Under the pieces are notes generated by a model. The model was not told where the DNA came from. It was given only the letters and a program-made list of their open reading frames with translations, and ran no database searches. A stretch of 64,000 nucleotides of DNA from Citrobacter telavivensis. Lineage in GTDB: Bacteria; Pseudomonadota; Gammaproteobacteria; Enterobacterales; Enterobacteriaceae. The stretch covers positions 4,340,001 to 4,404,000 of the forward strand of contig CP045205.1 in the NCBI GenBank assembly GCA_009363175.1, in the 5' to 3' direction. Made by a program: the position numbers and the translations under genes. Shown here one piece after another: positions 44,940 to 53,601 of the stretch. Within the stretch, counting starts at the first letter, position 1, and the number at the start of each line of letters is the position of its first letter.

Positions 44940-46334
44940 ATGAACACGCATTCATCCTCTGTTTCCCTGACGGATAACCCACAGGCAGCTCAGGAGCGGC
45001 TGGAAACCCCCGAAGGACGCCGCGAGTTTTGGCGAGCTACATTTTCCTGCTGGTTAGGCACCACAATGGAGTATGCCGATTTTGCCCTGTACGGCCTTGC
45101 CGCGGGCATTATCTTTGGCGATGTCTTTTTTCCGGAAGCAACACCTGTCATGGCGTTACTTTCCAGCTTTGCCGCCTATTCTGTTGGGTTTATTGCTCGC
45201 CCTATCGGTGCATTGCTGTTCGGCTGGATAGGCGATAAACATGGTCGGAAGATTGTCATGGTTATCACCATTGGATTGATGGGCATGTCGACCATGCTAA
45301 TAGGGTTAATCCCCAGCTACGCCCAGATTGGCGTCTGGGCACCGGTATGTCTGGTTATCCTTCGATTTTCTCAGGGCCTGGGAGCCGGCGCGGAGCTTTC
45401 TGGCGGTACTGTAATGCTCGGTGAATATGCTCCCGTTAAACGCCGTGGGCTGGTTTCTTCGATTATCGCTCTGGGCTCGAACAGCGGAACATTACTGGCT
45501 TCTCTGGTTTGGCTCATCGTTCTGCAAATGGACAAAGATGACTTACTGAGCTGGGGATGGCGTATTCCTTTTCTTTGCAGCATTCTTATCGCCGCTACCG
45601 CATTATTAATTCGTCGCCATATGCGTGAAACGCCCGTCTTTGAACGTCAAAAAGCCCTCCTGCAGGCCGAGCGAGAAAAGGCGCTTCGCGAGGGAAAAGC
45701 ACAGCAACAGCAAGATACACGCAGCTTCTGGAAACGGACCCGGGCGTTCTGGACCATGGTTGGATTACGCATTGGCGAGAATGGCCCCTCCTACCTGGCT
45801 CAGGGATTTATCATTGGCTATGTCGCTAAGGTGCTGATGGTGGATAAATCTGTGCCGACCGTGGCAGTGTTTATCGCATCGGTTCTGGGATTTGCCATTA
45901 TTCCTCTGGCGGGTTGGCTGTCCGATCGATTCGGCAGACGTATCATCTATCGTTGGTTCTGCTTGCTACTGATCCTGTATGCCTTTCCGGCATTCATGCT
46001 GCTGGATTCTCGTGAGCCGTGGATTGTTATCCCGACGATCATTACCGGGATGGGGCTCGCTTCACTGGGTATTTTCGGCGTGCAGGCTGCATGGGGCGTT
46101 GAGCTTTTCGGCGTCACGAATCGTTATACCAAAATGGCATTTGCAAAAGAGCTCGGTTCCATTATGTCTGGCGGGACAGCGCCACTTGTCGCCTCTGCGC
46201 TACTCTCGTTTTACGGACACTGGTGGCCAATCGCTCTCTATTTCGCCCTTATGGCCGCAATTGGACTGGTGACCACGTTCTTTGCACCGGAGACCCGCGG
46301 GCGGGATCTCAACTTACCCGAGGATGCAATTTGA
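44940..46334 (+). CDS. MFS transporter, metabolite:H+ symporter family
   Basis: This 464-residue inner-membrane protein has 12 predicted helices. It has the MHS features: WLGTTMEYADFALYG in helix 1, FIARPIGALLFGWIGDKHGR with the MFS motif A, LSGGTVMLGEYAPVKRRG and a second GWLSDRFGRR. Relatives take up organic acids, proline/betaine or shikimate. Being with a nucleoside hydrolase suggests uptake of a nucleoside or related compound, which is inference. AAGGAG precedes the ATG. Confidence 0.88.
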   Translation: MNTHSSSVSLTDNPQAAQERLETPEGRREFWRATFSCWLGTTMEYADFALYGLAAGIIFGDVFFPEATPVMALLSSFAAYSVGFIARPIGALLFGWIGDKHGRKIVMVITIGLMGMSTMLIGLIPSYAQIGVWAPVCLVILRFSQGLGAGAELSGGTVMLGEYAPVKRRGLVSSIIALGSNSGTLLASLVWLIVLQMDKDDLLSWGWRIPFLCSILIAATALLIRRHMRETPVFERQKALLQAEREKALREGKAQQQQDTRSFWKRTRAFWTMVGLRIGENGPSYLAQGFIIGYVAKVLMVDKSVPTVAVFIASVLGFAIIPLAGWLSDRFGRRIIYRWFCLLLILYAFPAFMLLDSREPWIVIPTIITGMGLASLGIFGVQAAWGVELFGVTNRYTKMAFAKELGSIMSGGTAPLVASALLSFYGHWWPIALYFALMAAIGLVTTFFAPETRGRDLNLPEDAI

Positions 46335-46438
46335 GGTCAAAGAACGTGATATGCGCGTTCTTTACCAAAGATTTTTGGGTCATAACGCCTTATGCTGTCT
46401 GGAAAAAATCACTCTGAACGCAATCAGGTAGGTGCCTC

Positions 46439-47470
46439 GTGACTCAATCACATTCGCAACGCGTAACACGTTCTGACGTGGCAAAAGAAGCGGGAACGTC
46501 CGTCGCTGTCGTTAGTTACGTTATTAATAATGGTCCGCGCCCCGTTGCCGAAGCGACCCGGCAACGTGTTCTACAGGCCATTAAGAAAACCGGTTATCGA
46601 CCCAATGGCATCGCGCGTGCGCTGGCGTCAGGGAGTACACAAACTTATGGGCTTGTCGCGCCGGACATCTCGAACCCGTTCATCGCCTCTATGGCTCATG
46701 CTCTGCAACACGAAGCCTTTGCTGATGGCAAAGTACTCCTGCTGGGCGACGCAGGCGACAGTAGCTGCCGTGAACGTGAACTCATTAATAATATGCTGCA
46801 CCGCCAGGTTGACGGGCTGATCTACACCAGTGTTGATCGTCATCCTTATATCAATTTGATTCAGGAGAGCGGTACCCCCTGCGTCATGCTCGATCGCGTG
46901 GATCCTGGACTTAACGTCAGCGTTATCCAGGTTGATGAACAAATGGCGGCGATGCAGGTAACACAACATCTGATTGATCACGGATACCGCGATATCGGCA
47001 TCATCTGTGGTCCGCGTGAAATGTTGAATACTCAGGATCGTATCCGGGGCTGGCAGCAGGCGCTGGAAGCATCATCGTTAATGGTCAATCCCTCATGGAT
47101 TATTTCGACCAACTATACCCGCGCCGGAGGTTACGAGGCGACAAAACGCATGCTTCAGCGCCAACTGCCGCGCGCGCTGTTCGCAACGAATGAACAGCAG
47201 GCTCTCGGTTGTTTACGCGCCCTGGCAGAACACGGGCTGCGCGTACCTCAGGATGTTGCTCTGGTCTGCTTTAACGCAACACAAGAATCGGCTTACAACG
47301 TCCCTTCCTTAACCGCCGTCCGGCAACCTGTCGATAAGATGGCCCGTGCGGCAATAGACATGCTGAAAAATTGGGATGGAGAAGTTCGCCGCGTTGAATT
47401 TGAGTTTTACTTACGAACAGGAGAGTCGTGTGGCTGCCAGGGACATGAAGTACACCCCGAGACAAAGTGA
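46439..47470 (+). CDS. LacI-family repressor of the transporter/hydrolase genes
   Basis: This 343-residue repressor starts at GTG. HTH: RSDVAKEAGTSVAVVSYVIN (about 9-28), hinge NGIARALASGSTQTYGLV, then a sensor domain (DISNPFIASMAHAL, GIICGPREMLNTQDRI, VALVCFNATQESAYNVPSLT). The likely operators are at 44829-44884, before the transporter gene. Its 3' end overlaps the nucleoside hydrolase start. The inducer may be a ribonucleoside, given the cassette's content. Confidence 0.88.
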   Translation: MTQSHSQRVTRSDVAKEAGTSVAVVSYVINNGPRPVAEATRQRVLQAIKKTGYRPNGIARALASGSTQTYGLVAPDISNPFIASMAHALQHEAFADGKVLLLGDAGDSSCRERELINNMLHRQVDGLIYTSVDRHPYINLIQESGTPCVMLDRVDPGLNVSVIQVDEQMAAMQVTQHLIDHGYRDIGIICGPREMLNTQDRIRGWQQALEASSLMVNPSWIISTNYTRAGGYEATKRMLQRQLPRALFATNEQQALGCLRALAEHGLRVPQDVALVCFNATQESAYNVPSLTAVRQPVDKMARAAIDMLKNWDGEVRRVEFEFYLRTGESCGCQGHEVHPETK

Positions 47471-48464
47471 AAATGAATCGATGCGTATAATTATTGACTG
47501 CGATCCGGGCAATGGCATTCCCGGCGCTAATATCGATGATGGTCTGGCGCTGGCGCTGGCCATTGCCGCGCCGCAAATCGCGCTGGAGATGATCACCACT
47601 GTCGCCGGAAATACGCCGGTAGACGTGGGATATGCCGTTGCCAAAGATCTCATTACGCAACTGGACATTCCCGTCGCTGTCTACCGTGGTGCTTCGCGTG
47701 CGCTGCGGGAAGATCCGCAGCCTTGGCGTAAAAAACTGGATCATGGTGTCGATCAGTTTGGCTTACGACAACTCTGGTCAGATGTTCCTGCCCCGGCATT
47801 GTGCCAGAAGGTAAAACCCCACGCGCCTGAGGCAATGGGTGAACTCATCTGTAATAATCCTGGCGAGATCACGCTGGTTGCTACCGGTCCACTCACCAAT
47901 GTGGCCATTGCCCTGCAGCTTTACCCGCAGATGGTTCACGCGGTCAAAAATATCGTCGTTATGGGTGGCGTATTCAATGTTCCGGGCTACCTGAAAGATA
48001 CCAATTTTGGTCTGGACCCTGAGGCGGCTCATGCGGTACTCACCAGCGGTGCGCCAGTCACGCTGGTCCCGATGGATGTGACAACACAAACCCAAATGCT
48101 TCACGCCGATTTGGATCGTCTGGCAAAAACAGAAAACGGGCTTAGCCGTTATCTGGCGCAAACCATTCGCCCGTGGATCACATATTCTATGCAAACCCGC
48201 AATCTGCCTGGATGTTGGATCCACGATGTTTTAACCGTTGCCTGGTTACTGGATCCCTCTCTTGCAACAACGGCTGAAGATTATCTGGATGTCTCTCTGG
48301 AAGGCATTACACGCGGTATGACTTGCCGCTATGGACGTGACACATTACGCCTCAATGTCGGGATCCCTGAACCAAAAGGTGCGCAGGTAAAAATTCTGCA
48401 GAGCATCGATAATCCGCGGCTTATTTCGCTGATAGAGCACTATATCCAGACCTACGGCGCATAG
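47430..48464 (+). CDS. inosine-uridine-type nucleoside hydrolase
   Basis: This is a 344-residue enzyme from a GTG at 47430, chosen because AGGAG (47419-47423) is 6 nt upstream; ATG 47481 is the fallback. The calcium-binding N-terminus is DCDPGNGIPGANIDDG, longer between DPG and DD than in RihA-type enzymes. ATGPLTNVAIAL, MGGVF and the catalytic HDVLTVAWLLDP are conserved. It cuts nucleosides (or similar N-glycosides) into base and ribose. The start overlaps the repressor gene by 41 nt, making one operon of transporter, repressor and hydrolase. Confidence 0.87.
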   Translation: MAARDMKYTPRQSENESMRIIIDCDPGNGIPGANIDDGLALALAIAAPQIALEMITTVAGNTPVDVGYAVAKDLITQLDIPVAVYRGASRALREDPQPWRKKLDHGVDQFGLRQLWSDVPAPALCQKVKPHAPEAMGELICNNPGEITLVATGPLTNVAIALQLYPQMVHAVKNIVVMGGVFNVPGYLKDTNFGLDPEAAHAVLTSGAPVTLVPMDVTTQTQMLHADLDRLAKTENGLSRYLAQTIRPWITYSMQTRNLPGCWIHDVLTVAWLLDPSLATTAEDYLDVSLEGITRGMTCRYGRDTLRLNVGIPEPKGAQVKILQSIDNPRLISLIEHYIQTYGA

Positions 48465-48527
48465 CGTTACGGGTCAGAAAAGGAGACCTTCGTATACGGT
48501 TCAAGGTGAGTTTTTTCCGGAGGAAAT

Positions 48528-49241
48528 ATGAATACGTTATCCTTCCTCTTATTCGGTGAAGGAGAATCTCTCTTAATTACACTGGGCAAAATTTGCGTCG
48601 CTTTTATCCTGGGGGGAATCATCGGTCTTGAAAGAGAATCGAAAGGGAAGCCTGTCGGATTTAAAACGTGCGTCATTATTTCAGTCGCCAGCTGCGTTCT
48701 GACAATCGTCTCTATTCAGTCAGCAGAATACTACGCTGAAATCTCGATGAATATACGTAGCGACCCGATGCGGCTGGCCGCACAAATTATCAGCGGCGTA
48801 GGCTTTCTCGGTGCGGGTGTTATCCTTCATCGCCATGATGACGCCATCTCCGGGCTAACAACCGCAGCCATCGTGTGGGCTTCCGCGGGAGTGGGAATTA
48901 CCAGTGGAGCCGGTTTTTATATGTATGCTCTGCTTGCCACAGGTTTGTTCCTGCTGGCCATAAAACTCAGCTATTTTGTTATCTTTTTACAAACCAAAAA
49001 CCAATTGCCTGGCAAAGTAAAAATTCGCGTTATTCTTGATAAAAAAGCAGGGCTGCAAACGCTGATAGAAAGTATTAATCAGCAAAAGAACATTATTGAA
49101 GCCATTACTATCCGCGATGTTAAAAAGGGGAAAATAGAGGTCAACCTTAAAGTCGTGATTAGAAAAAAAATGACCTTGCCGGAACTCTACAGCAACCTTT
49201 CTACGCTCGAACACGTTTGTGCTATCGCACTGGAACACTGA
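48528..49241 (+). CDS. MgtC/SapB-family membrane protein
   Basis: This is a 237-residue protein. The N-terminal half has about five helices with the family motifs GGIIGLERESKGKPVGFKT, IISGVGFLGAGVILHR and GLTTAAIVWASAGVGITSGAG. The C-terminal half is a soluble ACT-like domain (KVKIRVILDK, IIEAITIRDVKKGKIEVNLK). MgtC in Salmonella inhibits the ATP synthase at low Mg; other family members have unclear roles. Its DNA is AT-rich and it lies 64 nt after the hydrolase, possibly as a separate unit: GGAGG precedes the ATG. Confidence 0.87.
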   Translation: MNTLSFLLFGEGESLLITLGKICVAFILGGIIGLERESKGKPVGFKTCVIISVASCVLTIVSIQSAEYYAEISMNIRSDPMRLAAQIISGVGFLGAGVILHRHDDAISGLTTAAIVWASAGVGITSGAGFYMYALLATGLFLLAIKLSYFVIFLQTKNQLPGKVKIRVILDKKAGLQTLIESINQQKNIIEAITIRDVKKGKIEVNLKVVIRKKMTLPELYSNLSTLEHVCAIALEH

Positions 49242-49264
49242 ATACTCAGGAAAAAACAAACTCC

Positions 49265-49295
49265 TTGACCTTCCCCTTGCGGGAAGGTTTACCCT
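49265..49295 (+). promoter_or_regulatory. CueR-activated copA promoter
   Basis: TTGACC (49265-49270, -35) and TACCCT (49290-49295, -10) are spaced 19 bp. The inverted repeat CCTTCCC-CTTGC-GGGAAGG lies between them. The long spacer and repeat match the E. coli copA promoter, which CueR twists to activate. Confidence 0.9.
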
Positions 49296-49362
49296 TAATA
49301 ACAGTTAGTCAATCAAGGTACAACGGTCAACCCTTATTGACCCGTTATAGAGGAGTGAAGTG

Positions 49363-49574
49363 ATGTCTCAAACCATCGACCTGACCCTGGACGGCCTGTC
49401 CTGCGGTCACTGCGTCAAACGCGTAAAAGAGAGTCTTGAGCAACGTCCGGACGTGGAACAGGCGGAGGTCACCGTGACCGAAGCGCACGTTACCGGTACC
49501 GCCAGCGCCGAAGCGCTAATCGATACCATCAAACAAGCTGGTTATGGCGCAGAGTTAAGCCACCCAAAGGCTAA
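49363..49574 (+). CDS. CopA(Z), frameshift product: Cu(I) chaperone
   Basis: CCCAAAG at 49563-49569 lets ribosomes slip back one base after K69. The next -1 codons are GGC and then TAA, so a 70-residue protein ending HPKG is released. It contains only the first metal-binding domain (C14/C17) and is expected to carry cytoplasmic Cu(I). This is the frameshift described for E. coli copA; the slippery heptamer, product length and stop are all kept here. I see these features directly, but frameshift use in this organism is inferred. Confidence 0.8.
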
Positions 49575-51864
49575 ACCGCTGACGGAGTCATCAATCCCGT
49601 CGGAAGCGCTGGCAGCGGTCCCTCCTGAGCTTCCGGCAGCGACGGTTGAAGATGACAGCCAACAACTGCTGTTAAGCGGCATGAGCTGCGCCAGCTGTGT
49701 TTCCCGGGTACAAAATGCGCTGCAAAGCGTTCCTGGGGTCACGCAGGCACGGGTAAACCTTGCGGAACGTACTGCGCTGGTGATGGGCAGTGCGTCCGCT
49801 GCCGATTTAGTCCAGGCGGTGGAAAAAGTGGGCTATGGCGCAGAGGCGATTGAAGACGATCTCAAACGCCGCGAACGCCAGCAGGAAACCGCCGTCGCGA
49901 CGATGAAACGCTTCCGCTGGCAGGCGATTGTCGCCCTGCTGCTAGGTGTGCCAGTGATGGTCTGGGGGATGATGGGCGATAACATGATGGTGACCGCCGA
50001 CAACCGCAGCCTGTGGCTGGCGATTGGTCTGGCGACGCTCGCTGTAATGGTCTTTGCGGGCGGCCATTTTTATCGCAGCGCGTGGAAGAGCCTGATGAAC
50101 GGCACCGCCACGATGGATACTCTGGTCGCCCTCGGCACCGGCGTGGCCTGGTTGTACTCGATGAGCGTCAATCTGTGGCCACAGTGGTTCCCGATGGAAG
50201 CACGCCATCTCTATTATGAAGCCAGTGCAATGATCATTGGTCTGATCAACCTCGGACACATGCTGGAAGCGCGGGCGCGTCAGCGCTCGTCTAAGGCGCT
50301 GGAAAAATTACTCGATCTCACGCCGCCAACGGCGCGGGTGATTACACAAGAGGGTGAGAAGAGCGTGCCGCTGGCAGACGTTCAGCCGGGTATGCTGTTG
50401 CGCCTGACCACCGGTGATCGCGTGCCGGTTGACGGTGAAATCACTCAGGGCGAGGCATGGCTGGATGAAGCGATGCTCACCGGCGAACCTATCCCGCAGC
50501 AAAAAGGGGAAGGCGACAGCGTGCATGCCGGTACCGTCGTGCAGGATGGCAGCGTGGTGTTCCGCGCCAGTGCGGTAGGCAGTCATACCACCCTGTCGCG
50601 CATTATCCGCATGGTGCGCCAGGCGCAGAGCAGTAAACCGGAAATTGGCCAGATGGCCGATAAGATTTCCGCCGTGTTTGTCCCGGTCGTAGTGCTGATC
50701 GCGCTGGTGAGCGCGGGTATCTGGTACGTCTTTGGTCCGGCCCCACAAATTGTCTATACCCTGGTTATCGCCACTACGGTACTGATCATCGCCTGTCCGT
50801 GTGCGCTGGGTCTGGCGACACCGATGTCGATTATTTCCGGTGTGGGTCGTGCGGCTGAGTTTGGCGTACTGGTGCGTGATGCCGATGCGCTGCAACGCGC
50901 CAGCACGCTGGATACGGTAGTCTTCGACAAAACCGGGACGCTGACCGAAGGCAAACCACAGGTGGTTGCAGTTAAAACCGTTGGCGGCATTGACGACGCG
51001 CAGGCGCTACGGTTGGCTGCGGCGCTTGAGCAGGGCTCCAGTCACCCGTTGGCGCGGGCGATTCTCGACAAAGCCGGTGATAGCGCACTGCCTCAGGTTA
51101 ACGGTTTCCGCACCCTGCGTGGATTAGGCGTCAGCGGCGAAGCGGAAGGTCATACGCTGCTGCTGGGCAACCAGGCACTGCTGAACGAGCAGCAGGTTGA
51201 CACTCACGAACTGGAAGACGAGATTTCTGCCCAGGCTTCTCAGGGCGCCACGCCGGTGCTGCTGGCGATTGACGGCAAAGCGGCGGCGCTGCTGGCCGTA
51301 CGCGATCCGCTGCGTAGCGACAGCGTGGCGGCCCTTCAGCGACTGCACCGCGCCGGATATCGTCTGGTGATGTTAACCGGCGATAACCCGACGACGGCCA
51401 ACGCCATCGCCAAAGAGGCGGGGATTGATGACGTGATTGCTGGCGTCCTCCCGGACGGTAAGGCCGATGCCATTAAGCGTCTGCAAAGTCAGGGGCGTCA
51501 GGTGGCGATGGTCGGTGACGGCATCAATGACGCACCGGCGCTGGCACAGGCCGATGTCGGGATTGCAATGGGCAGCGGCAGTGACGTGGCAATTGAAACC
51601 GCCGCGATCACGCTGATGCGCCACAGCCTGATGGGCGTGGCGGACGCGCTGTCTATCTCCCGAGCCACGTTGCGCAATATGAAGCAGAACCTGCTCGGCG
51701 CGTTCATTTATAACAGCATCGGGATCCCCGTGGCGGCCGGTATCCTGTGGCCGTTCACCGGAACGCTGCTGAACCCGGTGGTTGCCGGAGCGGCGATGGC
51801 GCTGTCGTCCATTACCGTGGTGAGCAACGCTAACCGACTGCTGCGCTTTAAACCGAAAGAGTAA
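49363..51864 (+). CDS. copA: CopA, Cu(I)-exporting P-type ATPase
   Basis: This 833-residue P1B-type ATPase pumps Cu(I) from cytoplasm to periplasm. Two N-terminal metal-binding domains (C14/C17 in GLSCGHC; C109/C112 in GMSCASC) precede eight helices with the CPC ion site (IIACPCALGLATP). The A-domain has TGEPIPQ and the P-domain has DKTGTLTEG (phospho-Asp), HPLARA, GDNPTTA and GDGINDAPAL. The start is ATG 49363; a GTG one codon earlier is too close to the GAGGAG ribosome site. A CueR promoter controls it. A slippery site near codon 68 also yields CopA(Z). Confidence 0.98.
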   Translation: MSQTIDLTLDGLSCGHCVKRVKESLEQRPDVEQAEVTVTEAHVTGTASAEALIDTIKQAGYGAELSHPKAKPLTESSIPSEALAAVPPELPAATVEDDSQQLLLSGMSCASCVSRVQNALQSVPGVTQARVNLAERTALVMGSASAADLVQAVEKVGYGAEAIEDDLKRRERQQETAVATMKRFRWQAIVALLLGVPVMVWGMMGDNMMVTADNRSLWLAIGLATLAVMVFAGGHFYRSAWKSLMNGTATMDTLVALGTGVAWLYSMSVNLWPQWFPMEARHLYYEASAMIIGLINLGHMLEARARQRSSKALEKLLDLTPPTARVITQEGEKSVPLADVQPGMLLRLTTGDRVPVDGEITQGEAWLDEAMLTGEPIPQQKGEGDSVHAGTVVQDGSVVFRASAVGSHTTLSRIIRMVRQAQSSKPEIGQMADKISAVFVPVVVLIALVSAGIWYVFGPAPQIVYTLVIATTVLIIACPCALGLATPMSIISGVGRAAEFGVLVRDADALQRASTLDTVVFDKTGTLTEGKPQVVAVKTVGGIDDAQALRLAAALEQGSSHPLARAILDKAGDSALPQVNGFRTLRGLGVSGEAEGHTLLLGNQALLNEQQVDTHELEDEISAQASQGATPVLLAIDGKAAALLAVRDPLRSDSVAALQRLHRAGYRLVMLTGDNPTTANAIAKEAGIDDVIAGVLPDGKADAIKRLQSQGRQVAMVGDGINDAPALAQADVGIAMGSGSDVAIETAAITLMRHSLMGVADALSISRATLRNMKQNLLGAFIYNSIGIPVAAGILWPFTGTLLNPVVAGAAMALSSITVVSNANRLLRFKPKE

Positions 51865-51867
51865 GCG

Positions 51868-51957
51868 ATGCCGGATGGCGCTGACGCTTATCCGGCCTAC
51901 TGCGTTAATGTGAAACGACCAGGCCGGATGAGGTGCTTTAGCGCCGCCATCCGGCAA
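51868..51957. repeat. BIME after copA
   Basis: Two REP units: ATGCCGGATGGCGCTGACGC...TTATCCGGCCTAC and CAGGCCGGATGAGGTGC...GCCATCCGGCA, separated by a short spacer. Confidence 0.87.
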
Positions 51958-52017
51958 TTCACACATTGCACCTTACCTGACCACGCGCTAGCATGGTTGT
52001 CTACTTAGGGAGGTCGC

Positions 52018-52812
52018 ATGGATCTGTTTTACCGGGTAAAAACATTTTTCGCTGGGCTAACCGGCAATCGCTATACCTGGCCCGCCATTGACGTTTCGTT
52101 GCCCGGCAATCGCCACTTCCACCTGATTGGCAGTATTCATATGGGCAGCCGCGACATGTCTCCCCTCCCTGCCAGACTGCTTAAAAAGCTTCACAACGCC
52201 GATGCGTTAATTGTTGAGGCCGATGTCTCCGGCAATGACAGTCCCTTCGCCGACTTACCCGAGTTTACCGCGCTGGAAGAACGCCTCAGCGAGGAACAGT
52301 TGCGCAATCTGCATCGCGCGACCGATGAACTGGGGATCTCCCCGGCCCTGTTTTCGACGCAACCGCTGTGGCAAATCGCGATGGTGCTACAGGCCACTCA
52401 GGCGCAGCAGTTGGGGTTACGCCCGGAGTACGGCATTGATTATCAACTGTTGCAGGCCGCGAAGAAGGCAGAAAAACCGGTGATTGAACTGGAAGGCGCA
52501 TCCAGCCAGATTGCGCTGTTATGCGAACTGCCGGATAACGGGCTGGCACTGTTGGACGATACGTTGACGCACTGGCACACCAACGCCCGGCTACTGCAAC
52601 AGATGATGAGTTGGTGGCTGAAAGCGCCACCGCAGGACAACCACCTGACGCTTCCGAACACCTTCAGTCAGTCGCTGTACGATGTGCTGATGCATCAGCG
52701 TAATATCGCCTGGCGGGATCGCTTGTCGGCGCTGCCTGCGGGTCGCTACGTGGTGGCCGTGGGTGCACTACACCTGTATGGAGAAGGGAATCTGCCGGAA
52801 CTGATGCGATAA
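52018..52812 (+). CDS. ybaP: YbaP, TraB/GumN-family protein
   Basis: This 264-residue protein carries the TraB-family landmarks: HLIGSIHMGSRDM near the N-terminus, DALIVEADVSGND, and the C-terminal GRYVVAVGALHLYGEGNL. The His/Glu residues fit the Tiki-like metalloprotease fold, but activity is unproven. GGGAGGT precedes the ATG. Its stop codon runs into the poly-A that encodes the ChiX terminator T tail on the other strand. Confidence 0.93.
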   Translation: MDLFYRVKTFFAGLTGNRYTWPAIDVSLPGNRHFHLIGSIHMGSRDMSPLPARLLKKLHNADALIVEADVSGNDSPFADLPEFTALEERLSEEQLRNLHRATDELGISPALFSTQPLWQIAMVLQATQAQQLGLRPEYGIDYQLLQAAKKAEKPVIELEGASSQIALLCELPDNGLALLDDTLTHWHTNARLLQQMMSWWLKAPPQDNHLTLPNTFSQSLYDVLMHQRNIAWRDRLSALPAGRYVVAVGALHLYGEGNLPELMR

Positions 52813-52892
52813 AAAAGTGGCCAATATTTCTATTGGCCCGTCAAAGAGGAATTTCATCATTATTATTATGCCGCCGCTTAACGCGTCGGTGT
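52811..52892 (-). ncRNA. chiX: ChiX (MicM) small regulatory RNA
   Basis: Minus-strand RNA of about 82 nt, starting ACACCG, with the conserved seed AAATTCCTCTTTGACGGGC. It ends in a terminator hairpin GGCCAATA-GAAA-TATTGGCC followed by a T run. A 5' hairpin (CGCGTTAAGCG) precedes the ATAATAATAA Hfq-type stretch. It lies between ybaP and ybaK as in E. coli, where it pairs with chiP (chitoporin) and dpiB mRNAs. I assign it by memory of the K-12 sequence and location. Confidence 0.93.
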
Positions 52893-53013
52893 ATGTCGAT
52901 TGTCGCTCAAACTCTGCATCCTGCCAACATAATTGCGCAAGATGGTACTATTTTTTAGACAATCATCAGAGGTACGCTTGACTTGTCATTTGGTTTAGCC
53001 AGGAAAAATTACT

Positions 53014-53493
53014 ATGACACCCGCAGTTAAATTACTCGAAAAAAACAAAATTACGTTCAGGATCCATACCTACGATCACGATCCCGCCGAAACCAACTTC
53101 GGTGATGAGGTGGTGCGCAAATTAGGGTTAAATGCCGATCGGGTGTACAAAACGCTGCTGGTCGCGGTGAATGGCGATATGAAACATCTGGCGGTTGCGG
53201 TTACGCCGGTCGCTGGACAACTGGATTTGAAAAAAGTCGCCAAAGCGCTCGGCGCAAAAAAAGTCGATATGGCCGATCCGCTGGTGGCGCAACGTACAAC
53301 CGGATATCTGGTCGGCGGCATTAGCCCGCTGGGACAGAAAAAACGCCTGCCGACGCTTATCGATGCACCAGCCCAGACGTTTGACACCATTTTTGTCTCA
53401 GGCGGCAAACGCGGACTGGACATTGAACTGGCGGCGGGAGATTTAGCCACTATTCTGGAGGCTAAATTCGCCGATATCGCCCGCCGGGACTAA
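53014..53493 (+). CDS. ybaK: YbaK, Cys-tRNA(Pro) deacylase
   Basis: This 159-residue cytosolic INS-superfamily editing enzyme hydrolyses Cys mischarged on tRNA-Pro. Landmarks: KTLLVAVNGDMKHLAVAVTP with its conserved Lys, GYLVGGISPLGQKKRLPT, and IFVSGGKRGLDIELAAGDL. Length equals E. coli YbaK. Upstream, about 200 bp hold ChiX on the opposite strand and the ybaK promoter. Confidence 0.95.
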   Translation: MTPAVKLLEKNKITFRIHTYDHDPAETNFGDEVVRKLGLNADRVYKTLLVAVNGDMKHLAVAVTPVAGQLDLKKVAKALGAKKVDMADPLVAQRTTGYLVGGISPLGQKKRLPTLIDAPAQTFDTIFVSGGKRGLDIELAAGDLATILEAKFADIARRD

Positions 53494-53510
53494 GCGATTT
53501 TAGAATGATG

Positions 53511-53593
53511 GCCTGATGGCGCTACGCTTATCAGGCCTGGAAACCGCACTGGCCTGTAGGCCGGATAAAGTGCCAGCACCGCCATCCGGCACT
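53511..53593. repeat. BIME between ybaK and ushA
   Basis: Two facing REP units (GCCTGATGGCGCTACGC...ATCAGGCCT; TGTAGGCCGGATAAAGTGC...GCCATCCGGCA) between convergent genes. Confidence 0.87.
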
Positions 53594-53601
53594 CCGCCCT
53601 G

